Assembly: GCA_003551485.1 (NCBI GenBank)
Contig: PUMS01000087.1
Coordinates: forward strand, 1 to 10,008
Source: Phycisphaeraceae bacterium
Lineage (GTDB): Bacteria; Planctomycetota; Phycisphaerae; Phycisphaerales; Phycisphaeraceae
Length of the DNA: 10,008 bases
Direction: 5' to 3'
Shown here: one piece after another, positions 1 to 5,766 of the stretch
How the letters are laid out: the number at the start of each line of letters is the position of its first letter
Position numbering within the stretch: the stretch's first letter is position 1
Translations under genes and position numbers: made by a program
Notes under the pieces: generated by a model
Seen by the model: the letters and a program-made list of their open reading frames with translations, nothing else
Told to the model about the DNA's origin: nothing
Database searches by the model: none

Positions 1-2293
1 CGGCGGGCTGGCGGCGTTTGTCCTTCTTTTTCGGTTTTGCGTTCTTCTGGCCCGCCGGGCCGAGCATGGTCAGTTCCAGTTTACGCGCCCACGGCTCCAC
101 CTTCACGATCTGCACACGCAGCCGATCGCCGATCTGGAGCGTGGCGCCGCTGCGCTGGCCGGTCATGGCACCGGTCTGGCGGTTGAGCCGCCACCGCTCA
201 TCGGCAGAGCCGATGCCGCTGATCTGGTCCGACGTGAGCATCCCATCGACCAGGTACTTGTCGAGTTGCACGTACAGGCCCTGGCTGGTCACGCCCGTCA
301 CCGTGCCGTGGAAGGTCTCACCGGTGAGCTGCTCGAGCAGCTCGAGCACCAGGTAGGTTCGCAGGTCGCGCTCCGCCGCTTCGGCATTGCGCTCGGTGAC
401 CGAGCAGTGGCGGCCGAGCTGGATCAGCGTGTTCTCATCGGCCATCTGCTCGTGGGAGGCCAGGCGGCGGCCCAGCGACCGCGCCTTCATCCGCGGGTGC
501 TTTCGCCGCAATTCGAGAAAGGCCGAGAGCCCGCGGTGTACGATCAGGTCGGGGTAGCGCCGGATCGGGCTGGTGAAGTGCGTGTAGTGGTCGCTGGCCA
601 GGGCGAAGTGGCCGATGAGCATCGGCGAGTATTCGGCCCGCGCCAGGGTCTGCAACACCGCCAGGTGGATCGCGTGCTGGGCCGGCTTGCCCTCGACGCT
701 GCTGAGCAGTTGCTGAAGCTGCTGCCGCGTGGGATTGGCCGGGATGTTGTACCCGGCCACGCGGGCGAACATGCGCAGCTCCTGGAGGTCGCCGCCGGGC
801 GGGTCGGCGTGGATGCGCCGGATCATGGGCACATCGAGGTTGTCGAACAGCCTCGCCGCCACCTCGTTGGCCTCGACCATGAACATCTCGATGATGCGGT
901 GGGTGAAGGCATCATCCTCGGGCACGGCGTCGATGACGCGGCCGGATTCGTCGAACACCAGCTCGACCTCGGGCAGGTCCAGTACGATCATGCCCGCCGC
1001 CAGCCGCCGCTGGCGGATGCGCCGTGCCAGTTCATCCATGTGGCGAAGCGCCTGGATGAGCGGGTCGCTGTAGACCGGCTCGGCCCGGGCCTGGCGCCGG
1101 GCCTCCTCGAGGTCGCCGTCGATCAGCGCCTGCGCTTCGAGGTAGGTCAGCCGCTTGGCCGAGCGGATGGCGGTGCGCGCCATGCGTTCGGCCACGACCT
1201 TGCCCTCGCGGTCGTAGCGGATGAATGCGCTCATGGTGTAGCGCACCACCCCCTCCTGGAGCGAGCAGACGCCGTTGGAGAGGATCTCGGGCAGCATCGG
1301 CACCACCCTTCGCGGCAGGTAGACGCTGTTGCCGCGCTCGTAGGCCGTCTCATCCAGGGCGGAGCCGGCCTCGACGAAGTGGGACACGTCCGCGATGTGC
1401 ACGGCCAGTTCCCAGGCCGCCGAGTCCTTTTCCTTGCCCGGATCGAGCCTGCGGATGCCGATGGCATCGTCGTAGTCGCGGGCGTCGGGCGGGTCGATGG
1501 TGAGGGTGAAGGACCCGGTGTGGTCCTCGCGGCCGGTGAGGTCCTCGGGGTCGAACCGGTGCGAGACCTGGCGCGCCGCCTCGAGCACCGCCTCATCGAA
1601 GCCTTCCTTGATCCGGTAGGCGCGCATCACCGCGGCGGTCTCGACGTCCGGCTCGCCGCGTTGGCCGAGTACCTCGATGATCACACCCTCGGCCACGCTC
1701 TCGGAGCCGGGGTACTCGACCAGTTCGATGACGACCTTGTCGCCCTCGTGGGCATCGCGCGCGTGCGGGTCGCGGATGAGCACCGGCTCGGGCACGGCGT
1801 TGCCGTCGACCATCACCAGCCACCGGCCGCCGCGCTTGACCAGGTTGCCCACGTAGCGGTGGTCGCCGCGCTGGAGAATCTCGATGATGCGGCCCACGTA
1901 GGGTGAGCGCTCATCCTGGGGCCCGCTGCCGCCGCGGCGGGGCTGGTGCAGCACCCGGGCCCGCACACGGTCGCCGGTCATCGCATCGCCGGTCTGGCCC
2001 GGTGGGATGAACAGGTCGCCGTGGGCCACGGGCGAATCGGGCACGAGGAAGCCGAAGCCGCGCTCGTGACGGCGGAACACCCCGGTCATCTCCCGGCCCG
2101 GCGGCGGCAGCACCACCCCGCGGTCGTCGAGCACCACCGTGCCGGCCTCGGCCAGCGTGTTGACCGTCTTGCGGAACTCCTCGTAGGCATCGGGCTCGAT
2201 GCCCAGGTCCTCAGCCAGTGCCCGGAGGCCGCGCGGCCGGTATCGCCGGTCGGAAAGGTGGGTCAGGATGCGTCCTGAGAAGCGGTTGGTCAT
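1..2293 (-). CDS. rnr: Ribonuclease R (3'-5' exoribonuclease), C-terminal end beyond window
   Basis: Processive 3'-to-5' hydrolytic exoribonuclease of the RNase II/RNB family, which degrades structured RNA in the cytoplasm. The frame is open for 764 codons to the left edge with no stop; E. coli RNase R has 813 residues, so little is missing. Domains in order: winged-helix-like N-terminus (about residues 1-60), cold-shock domain with FRRHERGFGFLVPD (73-86), and an RNB core carrying the metal site IDPPDARDYDDA with aspartates D267, D273, D275 and D276. The RNB signature TSPIRRYPDL follows at 574-583, then an S1 domain (about 655-740, GTVTGVTSQGLYVQL) and a basic KKKDKRR tail typical of RNase R. 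All four catalytic aspartates are present. The ATG at 2293 is chosen because GGGA lies just upstream; an in-frame ATG at 2305 has no visible ribosome binding site. It is divergent from the YlbF-like gene. RNase II is less likely, because of the N-terminal helical domain and basic tail. Confidence 0.96.
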   Translation of the reverse strand, partial: MTNRFSGRILTHLSDRRYRPRGLRALAEDLGIEPDAYEEFRKTVNTLAEAGTVVLDDRGVVLPPPGREMTGVFRRHERGFGFLVPDSPVAHGDLFIPPGQTGDAMTGDRVRARVLHQPRRGGSGPQDERSPYVGRIIEILQRGDHRYVGNLVKRGGRWLVMVDGNAVPEPVLIRDPHARDAHEGDKVVIELVEYPGSESVAEGVIIEVLGQRGEPDVETAAVMRAYRIKEGFDEAVLEAARQVSHRFDPEDLTGREDHTGSFTLTIDPPDARDYDDAIGIRRLDPGKEKDSAAWELAVHIADVSHFVEAGSALDETAYERGNSVYLPRRVVPMLPEILSNGVCSLQEGVVRYTMSAFIRYDREGKVVAERMARTAIRSAKRLTYLEAQALIDGDLEEARRQARAEPVYSDPLIQALRHMDELARRIRQRRLAAGMIVLDLPEVELVFDESGRVIDAVPEDDAFTHRIIEMFMVEANEVAARLFDNLDVPMIRRIHADPPGGDLQELRMFARVAGYNIPANPTRQQLQQLLSSVEGKPAQHAIHLAVLQTLARAEYSPMLIGHFALASDHYTHFTSPIRRYPDLIVHRGLSAFLELRRKHPRMKARSLGRRLASHEQMADENTLIQLGRHCSVTERNAEAAERDLRTYLVLELLEQLTGETFHGTVTGVTSQGLYVQLDKYLVDGMLTSDQISGIGSADERWRLNRQTGAMTGQRSGATLQIGDRLRVQIVKVEPWARKLELTMLGPAGQKNAKPKKKDKRRQPA

Positions 2294-2611
2294 GGTCGTT
2301 CCCATCCGTGGTGGCCGGGGCGCGGGCCCGGGCCCAGCAGGAGTGCCGGTGGCACCCGATCCCCCCCAAGCCCGATGCCCCCCCGCCATCTGGCCCCGGA
2401 GCATCCGGCACACCCGCGCGGGGGGCCGCTCCGCCGCGAACTTCCCACGCGCCTCGCCGATCCGCCCGCCGCGCGGACCGCGCGGCGATTCGTCGGCGAC
2501 GATGCCCGCGGCTATGCTAACTGCTGCGGTTGCCTGATTACAGCCGCCCTGGCCGCCCAATCGTAGTCGCAACGCCGCCCAACCACGACCTGACTGATGG
2601 AAGCCCCGACC
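2294..2611. other. Divergent intergenic region between rnr and the YlbF-like gene
   Basis: These 318 bases separate two genes transcribed away from each other, so promoters for both should lie here. The part nearest rnr is extremely GC-rich, with runs of C around 2361-2384. The only AT-richer stretch is about 2510-2535 (GGCTATGCTAACTGC, then CTGATTACAG). No reading frame here has a ribosome binding site or family resemblance. No convincing terminator or RNA gene is seen. Confidence 0.6.
2489..2518 (+). promoter_or_regulatory. Possible sigma-70-like promoter for the YlbF-like gene
   Basis: TTCGTC (2489-2494) and TATGCT (2513-2518) are separated by 18 bases. Each matches the consensus at about four of six positions. 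This is the AT-richest spot of the divergent region and would start transcription near 2525, about 85 bases before the gene. It is weak evidence; no other pair in the gap looked better. Confidence 0.22.
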
Positions 2612-3082
2612 ATGGCCACCACCGAAGAGGTCCTTCAAGCCGCACGAAACCTCGGCTCGCTCATCCGAAGCCACGAGGCCGCCGACCGCATGCAGCAGGC
2701 CCTGGAAAAGGTCCGGCAGGACACCGACGCCCAGCGCCTGCTCAACGACTACAACCGCCACCTCGAGGCCGTCGCCGAGAAGGATGCCCAGGGCAAGCCC
2801 ATCGAGGTCGAGGACAAACGCAAGCTCGAGCAGTTGCAGAACCGCATCGCCACCACGCCCGCACTGCGCGACTTCCAACTGGCCCAGATGGACTACGTCG
2901 ACCTGATGCGACAGGTCGATCAAGCCATCTCCGACCAGACCCCCCCCGGAAGTGCCCCCGGAAGCACCCCCGCCCCCGGAAGTGCCCCCGGAATCCCTGG
3001 AAGTGCCCCCGGCAGCGCACCGGGATCGGGCCTGGGCGGTGGGCCCACCGATCCGCCGCCGATGGGCCGGCCCGGTTCCTGA
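2612..3082 (+). CDS. YlbF/YmcA-family helical protein with Gly/Ala/Pro/Ser-rich tail
   Basis: A 156-residue cytoplasmic protein with no signal peptide. Residues 1-110 are charged and helical (TTEEVLQAARNLGSLIRSHE, then QRLLNDYNRH, RDFQLAQMDYVDLMRQVDQAI), the pattern of the YlbF/YmcA (Com_YlbF) family. In Bacillus subtilis YlbF, YmcA and YaaT form a complex that directs RNase Y and affects mRNA processing, competence and biofilm formation. Residues 111-156 are a low-complexity tail made largely of SAPG units, absent from the Bacillus proteins and probably disordered. The ATG at 2612 is preferred over the in-frame ATG at 2597 because GGAAG (2599-2603) sits eight bases before it. The divergent neighbour is RNase R, so a role in RNA turnover is attractive but inferred. 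The toroid gene follows after 184 bases and may have its own leader. Family assignment rests on pattern recognition and is fairly likely. Confidence 0.8.
   Translation: MATTEEVLQAARNLGSLIRSHEAADRMQQALEKVRQDTDAQRLLNDYNRHLEAVAEKDAQGKPIEVEDKRKLEQLQNRIATTPALRDFQLAQMDYVDLMRQVDQAISDQTPPGSAPGSTPAPGSAPGIPGSAPGSAPGSGLGGGPTDPPPMGRPGS
2948..3035 (+). repeat. Imperfect short tandem repeat encoding SAPG units
   Basis: The end of the YlbF-like gene contains repeated GGAAGTGCCCCC units starting at 2948, 2978 and 2999, with variant units at 2960 and 2990. They encode a tail of PGSAPGSTPAPGSAPGIPGS type. The near-identical units suggest expansion by slippage or unequal recombination, so the tail length may differ between strains. 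Confidence 0.7.
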
Positions 3083-3141
3083 TCGCCCCTGTCCCGCTTG
3101 CCTGACCGGTTCGGGCACGCGGCGGCGTCATATCATTGAGT

Positions 3142-3180
3142 CGGCCCCGTCGGGCCGGCGGACCATGCCCTCCGCCGGCC
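3142..3180 (+). promoter_or_regulatory. Two overlapping hairpins in the leader of the toroid gene
   Basis: The first hairpin pairs CGGCCC (3142-3147) with GGGCCG (3152-3157) around a CGTC loop. The second pairs GGCCGGCGGA (3153-3162) with TCCGCCGGCC (3171-3180), a perfect ten-base-pair stem with an eight-base loop. The right arm of the first shares bases with the left arm of the second, so only one can form at a time. There is no U tract after either, so neither is a classic intrinsic terminator. They lie 87-125 bases before the start of the secreted toroid gene. GC-rich palindromes do arise by chance here, so function is unproven. Confidence 0.4.
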
Positions 3181-3252
3181 GCAGCAAGATGGTGGGCCAC
3201 ACCGGGGATCGGCGCGCGTGCCGGGCGAATGGGTCCGGTTCGGCGGTGCCAT

Positions 3253-3257
3253 GGAGG
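3253..3257 (+). promoter_or_regulatory. Ribosome binding site fixing the toroid gene start
   Basis: GGAGG nine bases before the ATG at 3267. It rules out the upstream extension of the same frame back to 2952, which would overlap the YlbF-like gene and bury the signal peptide. Confidence 0.8.
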
Positions 3258-3266
3258 TTCTCAGCC

Positions 3267-4394
3267 ATGTCCGTGTGTTCCAGTCACCTTTCCGCGTCCC
3301 TGTGCATCGCCGCGGTGCTCATCGTCGCCCTCGCCGCCCCTTCGGAGCGGTCCATCCTGCCTGTTGCCGCAGTGGGCCCGGCCGCCGCCGCGGCCGCCGG
3401 TGGCGAGGGTGGCATCTCGACCCTGCCGCCGGGTATCACCCCCTCGGTCGAGCGGGCGATCCAGTCGGGTTTGCGCCACCTGGCCAACACCCAGGGCAGC
3501 GACGGCGCCTGGCGGTCGCGCGGCGCCATGGGCGGTCACCCGGTGTCGATGACCTCGCTGGCGGGCCTGGCCTTCCTTTCGGCGGGCAACACGCCCACCG
3601 AGGGGCCTTACGCCCGCAACATTCGCATGGCCCTGACCTACGTCTTGCGGAATGCTAACCCCAATACCGGCCTGATCGCCAACGTCGCCGAGGAAGGCTC
3701 CAAGTCGATGTACGCCCACGGCTACGCCATGCTCTTCCTGGCCGAGGCCTACGGGATGGAGTCCGACCCGCGAAACCAGGAGCAGATCCGCCGCGCCCTG
3801 CAACGCGCTGTACGCCTCAGCCAGGACTCGCAGTCGACCTGGGGCGGCTGGTTCTACACGCCCGACTCGACCAACGATGAAGGCTCGGTCACCATCACGC
3901 AGGTTCAGGGCCTGCGCGCTGCGCGCAACGCCGGCATCCTGGTCAGCAAGCAGACGATGGACAACGCCATCGGCTACCTGGAAAAGAGCGCCAACCCCGA
4001 CGGCGGCATCCGCTACACCGCGCGCAGCGCCGGCGGCAGCCTGCCGGCGATCACCGCCCAGGCCGTGGCCTCGCTCTACAACGCCGGCAGCTACGATCAC
4101 CCCCTGGCCCCGCGGGCCCTGCAGTTCCTGGAAGATCGGATGCGCGGCGGGGACATCGCCGGTGCCTTCGGCGGCCACCGCTCCTACAGCATGTTCTACG
4201 CCTCGCAGGCCTTCTACCTCAGCGGCGAGGAGCGGTGGAACCGCTTCTTCCCCCAACTGCGCAGCCACCTGCTCAACACGCAGGCAGGCAATGGCTCCTG
4301 GCCGGGCGATTTCGTGGGTGAAACCTACGGCACGGCCATCGCGGTGATGTGCCTGTCACTGCCCTACAACCACCTGCCCATCTTCCAGCGCTGA
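3267..4394 (+). CDS. Secreted prenyltransferase/squalene-oxidase repeat (alpha-alpha toroid) protein
   Basis: A 375-residue protein. Residues 1-24 form a signal peptide (hydrophobic CIAAVLIVALAA at 13-24), followed by an Ala/Gly-rich linker to about 49. The rest is a series of helical repeats, each ending in a Gly/Trp-rich turn: GLRHLANTQGSDGAW (68-82), LSQDSQSTWGGWFY (184-197), AIGYLEKSANPDGGIRY (234-250) and LRSHLLNTQAGNGSW (331-345). Helix pairs such as YAHGYAMLFLAEAYG (149-163) lie between them. This is the fold of squalene cyclases, protein prenyltransferases and complement-type thioester proteins, and planctomycetes encode many secreted members of unknown role. No DxDD cyclase motif, no zinc-ligand set of protein prenyltransferases and no thioester motif is visible, so enzymatic activity should not be assumed. 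Start chosen from the GGAGG ribosome site and the signal peptide. Convergent with the 106-residue gene downstream. Confidence 0.88.
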   Translation: MSVCSSHLSASLCIAAVLIVALAAPSERSILPVAAVGPAAAAAAGGEGGISTLPPGITPSVERAIQSGLRHLANTQGSDGAWRSRGAMGGHPVSMTSLAGLAFLSAGNTPTEGPYARNIRMALTYVLRNANPNTGLIANVAEEGSKSMYAHGYAMLFLAEAYGMESDPRNQEQIRRALQRAVRLSQDSQSTWGGWFYTPDSTNDEGSVTITQVQGLRAARNAGILVSKQTMDNAIGYLEKSANPDGGIRYTARSAGGSLPAITAQAVASLYNAGSYDHPLAPRALQFLEDRMRGGDIAGAFGGHRSYSMFYASQAFYLSGEERWNRFFPQLRSHLLNTQAGNGSWPGDFVGETYGTAIAVMCLSLPYNHLPIFQR

Positions 4395-4474
4395 AGCGCG
4401 ACCCTCTGCTCCCGAAGTCCTGTCACGTTGCTGCGCCCCACCCACAGCAATGCAAACCGCACGGCGCGGTGTGG

Positions 4475-4518
4475 CCTCTCGCCCCCCTCGCCCCCGCGAG
4501 AGGGTCCGGGGCTGAGGG
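4475..4518 (+). repeat. Palindromic interspersed repeat, copy A (degenerate)
   Basis: CCTCTCG (4475-4481) pairs with CGAGAGG (4497-4503) around a C-rich loop and is followed by a GTCCGGGGCTGAGGG tail. The layout matches copy B near 5383. It lies between convergent genes (toroid protein on plus, 106-residue gene on minus), where its hairpin could also help end transcription in both directions, though there is no T tract. Confidence 0.6.
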
Positions 4519-4631
4519 CACGACCGGACGGGCTTCGTGGCCCTCTGCTCACACCAACCCTCTGGCACCTCCCCCAGGGCAAGCGCCAGCCGGCTTCTCG
4601 CAGCGGTGTCGGCGCCGGGCGCGCCGGGGCG

Positions 4632-4952
4632 CTAATCGGTCTTCCTGACCGAAGCGGGCATGTTTTCCCATGCCCGGATGATCGTGGCCTCGATGCCGAT
4701 CTTGGGCGCCTGACGACGCAGCTTGTCGATCTCCATCAGCGCCTCGGCCGCGGTGACCTTGCCGCGGTAGCTGCGTGGCGGGCGGCGGCGGTCATAGCCC
4801 AGGGCGAACGCCACGCGGCCGCTCTGCTCGGTCACGCGGATGATCTCGCCCAGGTCGCGGCGGGTGCTGCCGTGGCGCACGCGGTAGCCGCGCTTGCTCG
4901 GCGTGAAGAGGAAAGGGCCCTCGCGGAACGCGTTGCTGGATGTTGGACTCAC
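4632..4952 (-). CDS. Conserved-looking hypothetical protein, 106 residues, GTG start
   Basis: I do not recognise the family. The product is small, basic and soluble, with no signal peptide or membrane segment. The middle holds alternating charged and beta-type stretches (GYRVRHGSTRRDLGEIIRV, then GRVAFALGYDRRR), followed by a helical part (AAEALMEIDKLRRQA) and IGIEATIIRAWENMP at the end. It is judged real because nearly all third codon positions are G or C. A stop codon lies six codons upstream of the GTG at 4952, and GGAG sits eight bases before that GTG. The nearest ATG (4966) is out of frame. It is transcribed toward the toroid gene; the upstream neighbour is a long non-coding region, so it appears to be a single-gene unit. 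The function cannot be inferred from context. Confidence 0.75.
   Translation of the reverse strand: MSPTSSNAFREGPFLFTPSKRGYRVRHGSTRRDLGEIIRVTEQSGRVAFALGYDRRRPPRSYRGKVTAAEALMEIDKLRRQAPKIGIEATIIRAWENMPASVRKTD
4637..4676 (-). repeat. Two tandem perfect hairpins inside the 3' end of the 106-residue gene
   Basis: CGGTC (4637-4641) pairs with GACCG (4647-4651) around a five-base loop. CGGGCATG (4655-4662) pairs with CATGCCCG (4669-4676) around a six-base loop. Both lie within the last 15 codons. The second is a perfect eight-base-pair stem. They could stabilise the mRNA end or act as a transcription end signal for the convergent toroid transcript; no T tract follows on either strand. Confidence 0.5.
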
Positions 4953-4960
4953 GGTGACAA

Positions 4961-4964
4961 CTCC
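4961..4964 (-). promoter_or_regulatory. Ribosome binding site supporting the GTG start at 4952
   Basis: GGAG on the minus strand eight bases before GTG. An in-frame TGA (4968-4970) lies just upstream, so no longer start is possible. Confidence 0.65.
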
Positions 4965-5352
4965 ATATCAAGGGGGGTGGGAAAGGTCTTCAAACACGTG
5001 CCCCGGCCCCCGCGGCGGCGGCCGTCGCCCGCCCCAGGTCCCGTCGGCTCCGCCACCATCCGCCCCGCCAATATCCCGGCCGCCCCGTCGGCGGATGGCT
5101 GACGACCAGGCGACAGGCCACCGATCACACCGGCGCACCTGCCGTGCCAGCTTCATGGCCGCAGCCGCCGCCTCAACGTCAGCGCGGCGGAGCACGTGGG
5201 GGCAGACATTTGACACGGTGCGCATCGGCGTGATCCTGCTGGACTGTGCATACGGGATCGGGGGATGGGTGGTTGCGGGCTTATGTCAACGTCGATGGAT
5301 CATAGTGACCATGACATGATAGCGGCCACAGCGAAATGAGTCCCGCCGCCCG

Positions 5353-5423
5353 CCCTCACCCTCGGCGGCCCTGAAAACAACTCCCTCTCCCCTTCCGGGG
5401 GCGGGAGAGGGCTGGGGTGAGGG
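5353..5423 (+). repeat. Palindromic interspersed repeat, copy B (best preserved)
   Basis: A nested hairpin. The inner arms CCCTCTCCC (5383-5391) and GGGAGAGGG (5403-5411) pair perfectly over nine bases. The outer arms CCCTCACCC (5353-5361) and GGGTGAGGG (5415-5423) also pair perfectly over nine. This is the common bacterial intergenic element whose reverse translation reads like SPHPSPLPPPEGE, and such a spurious reading occurs here on the minus strand. Likely a REP/MITE-like non-coding repeat; no transposase is in the window. Confidence 0.75.
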
Positions 5424-5450
5424 GAGACGTGCTGGATCGGCCCGAAGCTG

Positions 5451-5489
5451 CCCTCACTCCCGGCCCTTCTTCCGGACGAAGAGTGGGGC
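5451..5489 (-). repeat. Palindromic interspersed repeat, copy C (inverted, degenerate)
   Basis: CCCTCACTCCCGGCCC at 5451-5466 matches the reverse complement of the copy B tail (CCCTCACCCCAGCCC). It is followed by a worn palindrome TTCTTCCGGACGAAGAG and a TGGGGC end. It is oriented opposite to copy B and only 27 bases from it, so B and C form a head-to-head pair about 70 bases from the tRNA 3' end. Confidence 0.6.
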
Positions 5490-5561
5490 AAAGGCGGTCG
5501 CCCGGCCGCGAGGCGGATGTGACCCTGCGATGCGGTTCTGGACGACCGGACGGTGGCACAA

Positions 5562-5634
5562 TGGGGGCGGCAGGATTCGAACCTGCGACCGAGCGATTAT
5601 GAGTCGCCTGCTCTGACCACTGAGCTACGCCCCC
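5562..5634 (-). tRNA. tRNA with CAT anticodon (tRNA-Ile2 favoured, or elongator tRNA-Met)
   Basis: A complete 73-base cloverleaf on the minus strand. Acceptor GGGGGCG pairs with CGCCCCC, the D stem is GCTC/GAGC, and the anticodon stem GGCGA/TCGCT encloses the loop CTCATAA. The T arm is GCAGG-TTCGAAT-CCTGC, the discriminator base is A, and CCA is not encoded. D-loop bases AGTGGTCA and the anticodon arm closely match the E. coli minor isoleucine tRNA (CAT, modified to lysidine by TilS, reading ATA). The acceptor stem lacks the C4-G69/C5-G68 pairs used by E. coli TilS, so elongator methionine tRNA remains possible. The absence of the initiator C1 mismatch (G1-C72 pairs here) argues against initiator tRNA. 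Confidence 0.95.
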
Positions 5635-5644
5635 GGCTGATGAC

Positions 5645-5650
5645 AGTATA
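5645..5650 (-). promoter_or_regulatory. -10 box of the tRNA promoter
   Basis: TATACT on the minus strand matches TATAAT at five of six positions and lies ten bases before the tRNA 5' end. That would give a leader of only about four bases. No clear -35 box was found at 16-18 bases; the sequence there is GC-rich. Confidence 0.55.
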
Positions 5651-5766
5651 GGGCATGGGTGGCGAGGCCGGCCCGCGGCGGTCAGTGGCACCCTGCACCC
5701 GCGATCGCTGACGATTCGGCGTCCCCGCGGCCCCGGAACCGGGCCCATGGCGGGCCGGCATCGGCC

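Larger units (their letters stand above)
4953..5561. other. Long non-coding region with inverted repeats
   Basis: About 600 bases lie between the 106-residue gene and the tRNA, without a gene I can support. It holds a perfect nine-base-pair inverted repeat (CCATCCGCC 5056-5064 with GGCGGATGG 5090-5098), an exact TTGACA at 5210-5215 with no good -10 box at the right distance, and an imperfect palindrome TCATAGTGACCATGA at 5300-5314. Two copies of the interspersed palindromic repeat follow (from 5353 and 5451). Frames across it on both strands lack ribosome sites and look like GC-rich noise. A small RNA is possible but not shown. Confidence 0.6.

Noticed and set aside
266..1906. Long plus-strand open frame of 546 codons
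   Set aside because: It lies antisense to RNase R, which carries all expected catalytic motifs. Long antisense frames are usual in GC-rich genes, and this one has no ribosome site or domain.
3267..4394. Squalene-hopene cyclase or protein prenyltransferase
   Set aside because: The repeats match the fold, but length, signal peptide and missing DxDD or zinc-ligand motifs argue against either enzyme.
4967..4998. Promoter for the 106-residue gene (TTGAAG, 17 bases, TGATAT on the minus strand)
   Set aside because: Spacing is right, but the implied transcript would start at or inside the ribosome site, and the -10 match is only three of six.
5155..5319. Small plus-strand frame with a hydrophobic stretch
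   Set aside because: No ribosome site before its ATG, odd composition and no neighbour context; probably chance.
5300..5491. Minus-strand frame reading SPHPSPLPPPEGERE
   Set aside because: This is the well-known spurious translation of the palindromic intergenic repeat, not a protein.
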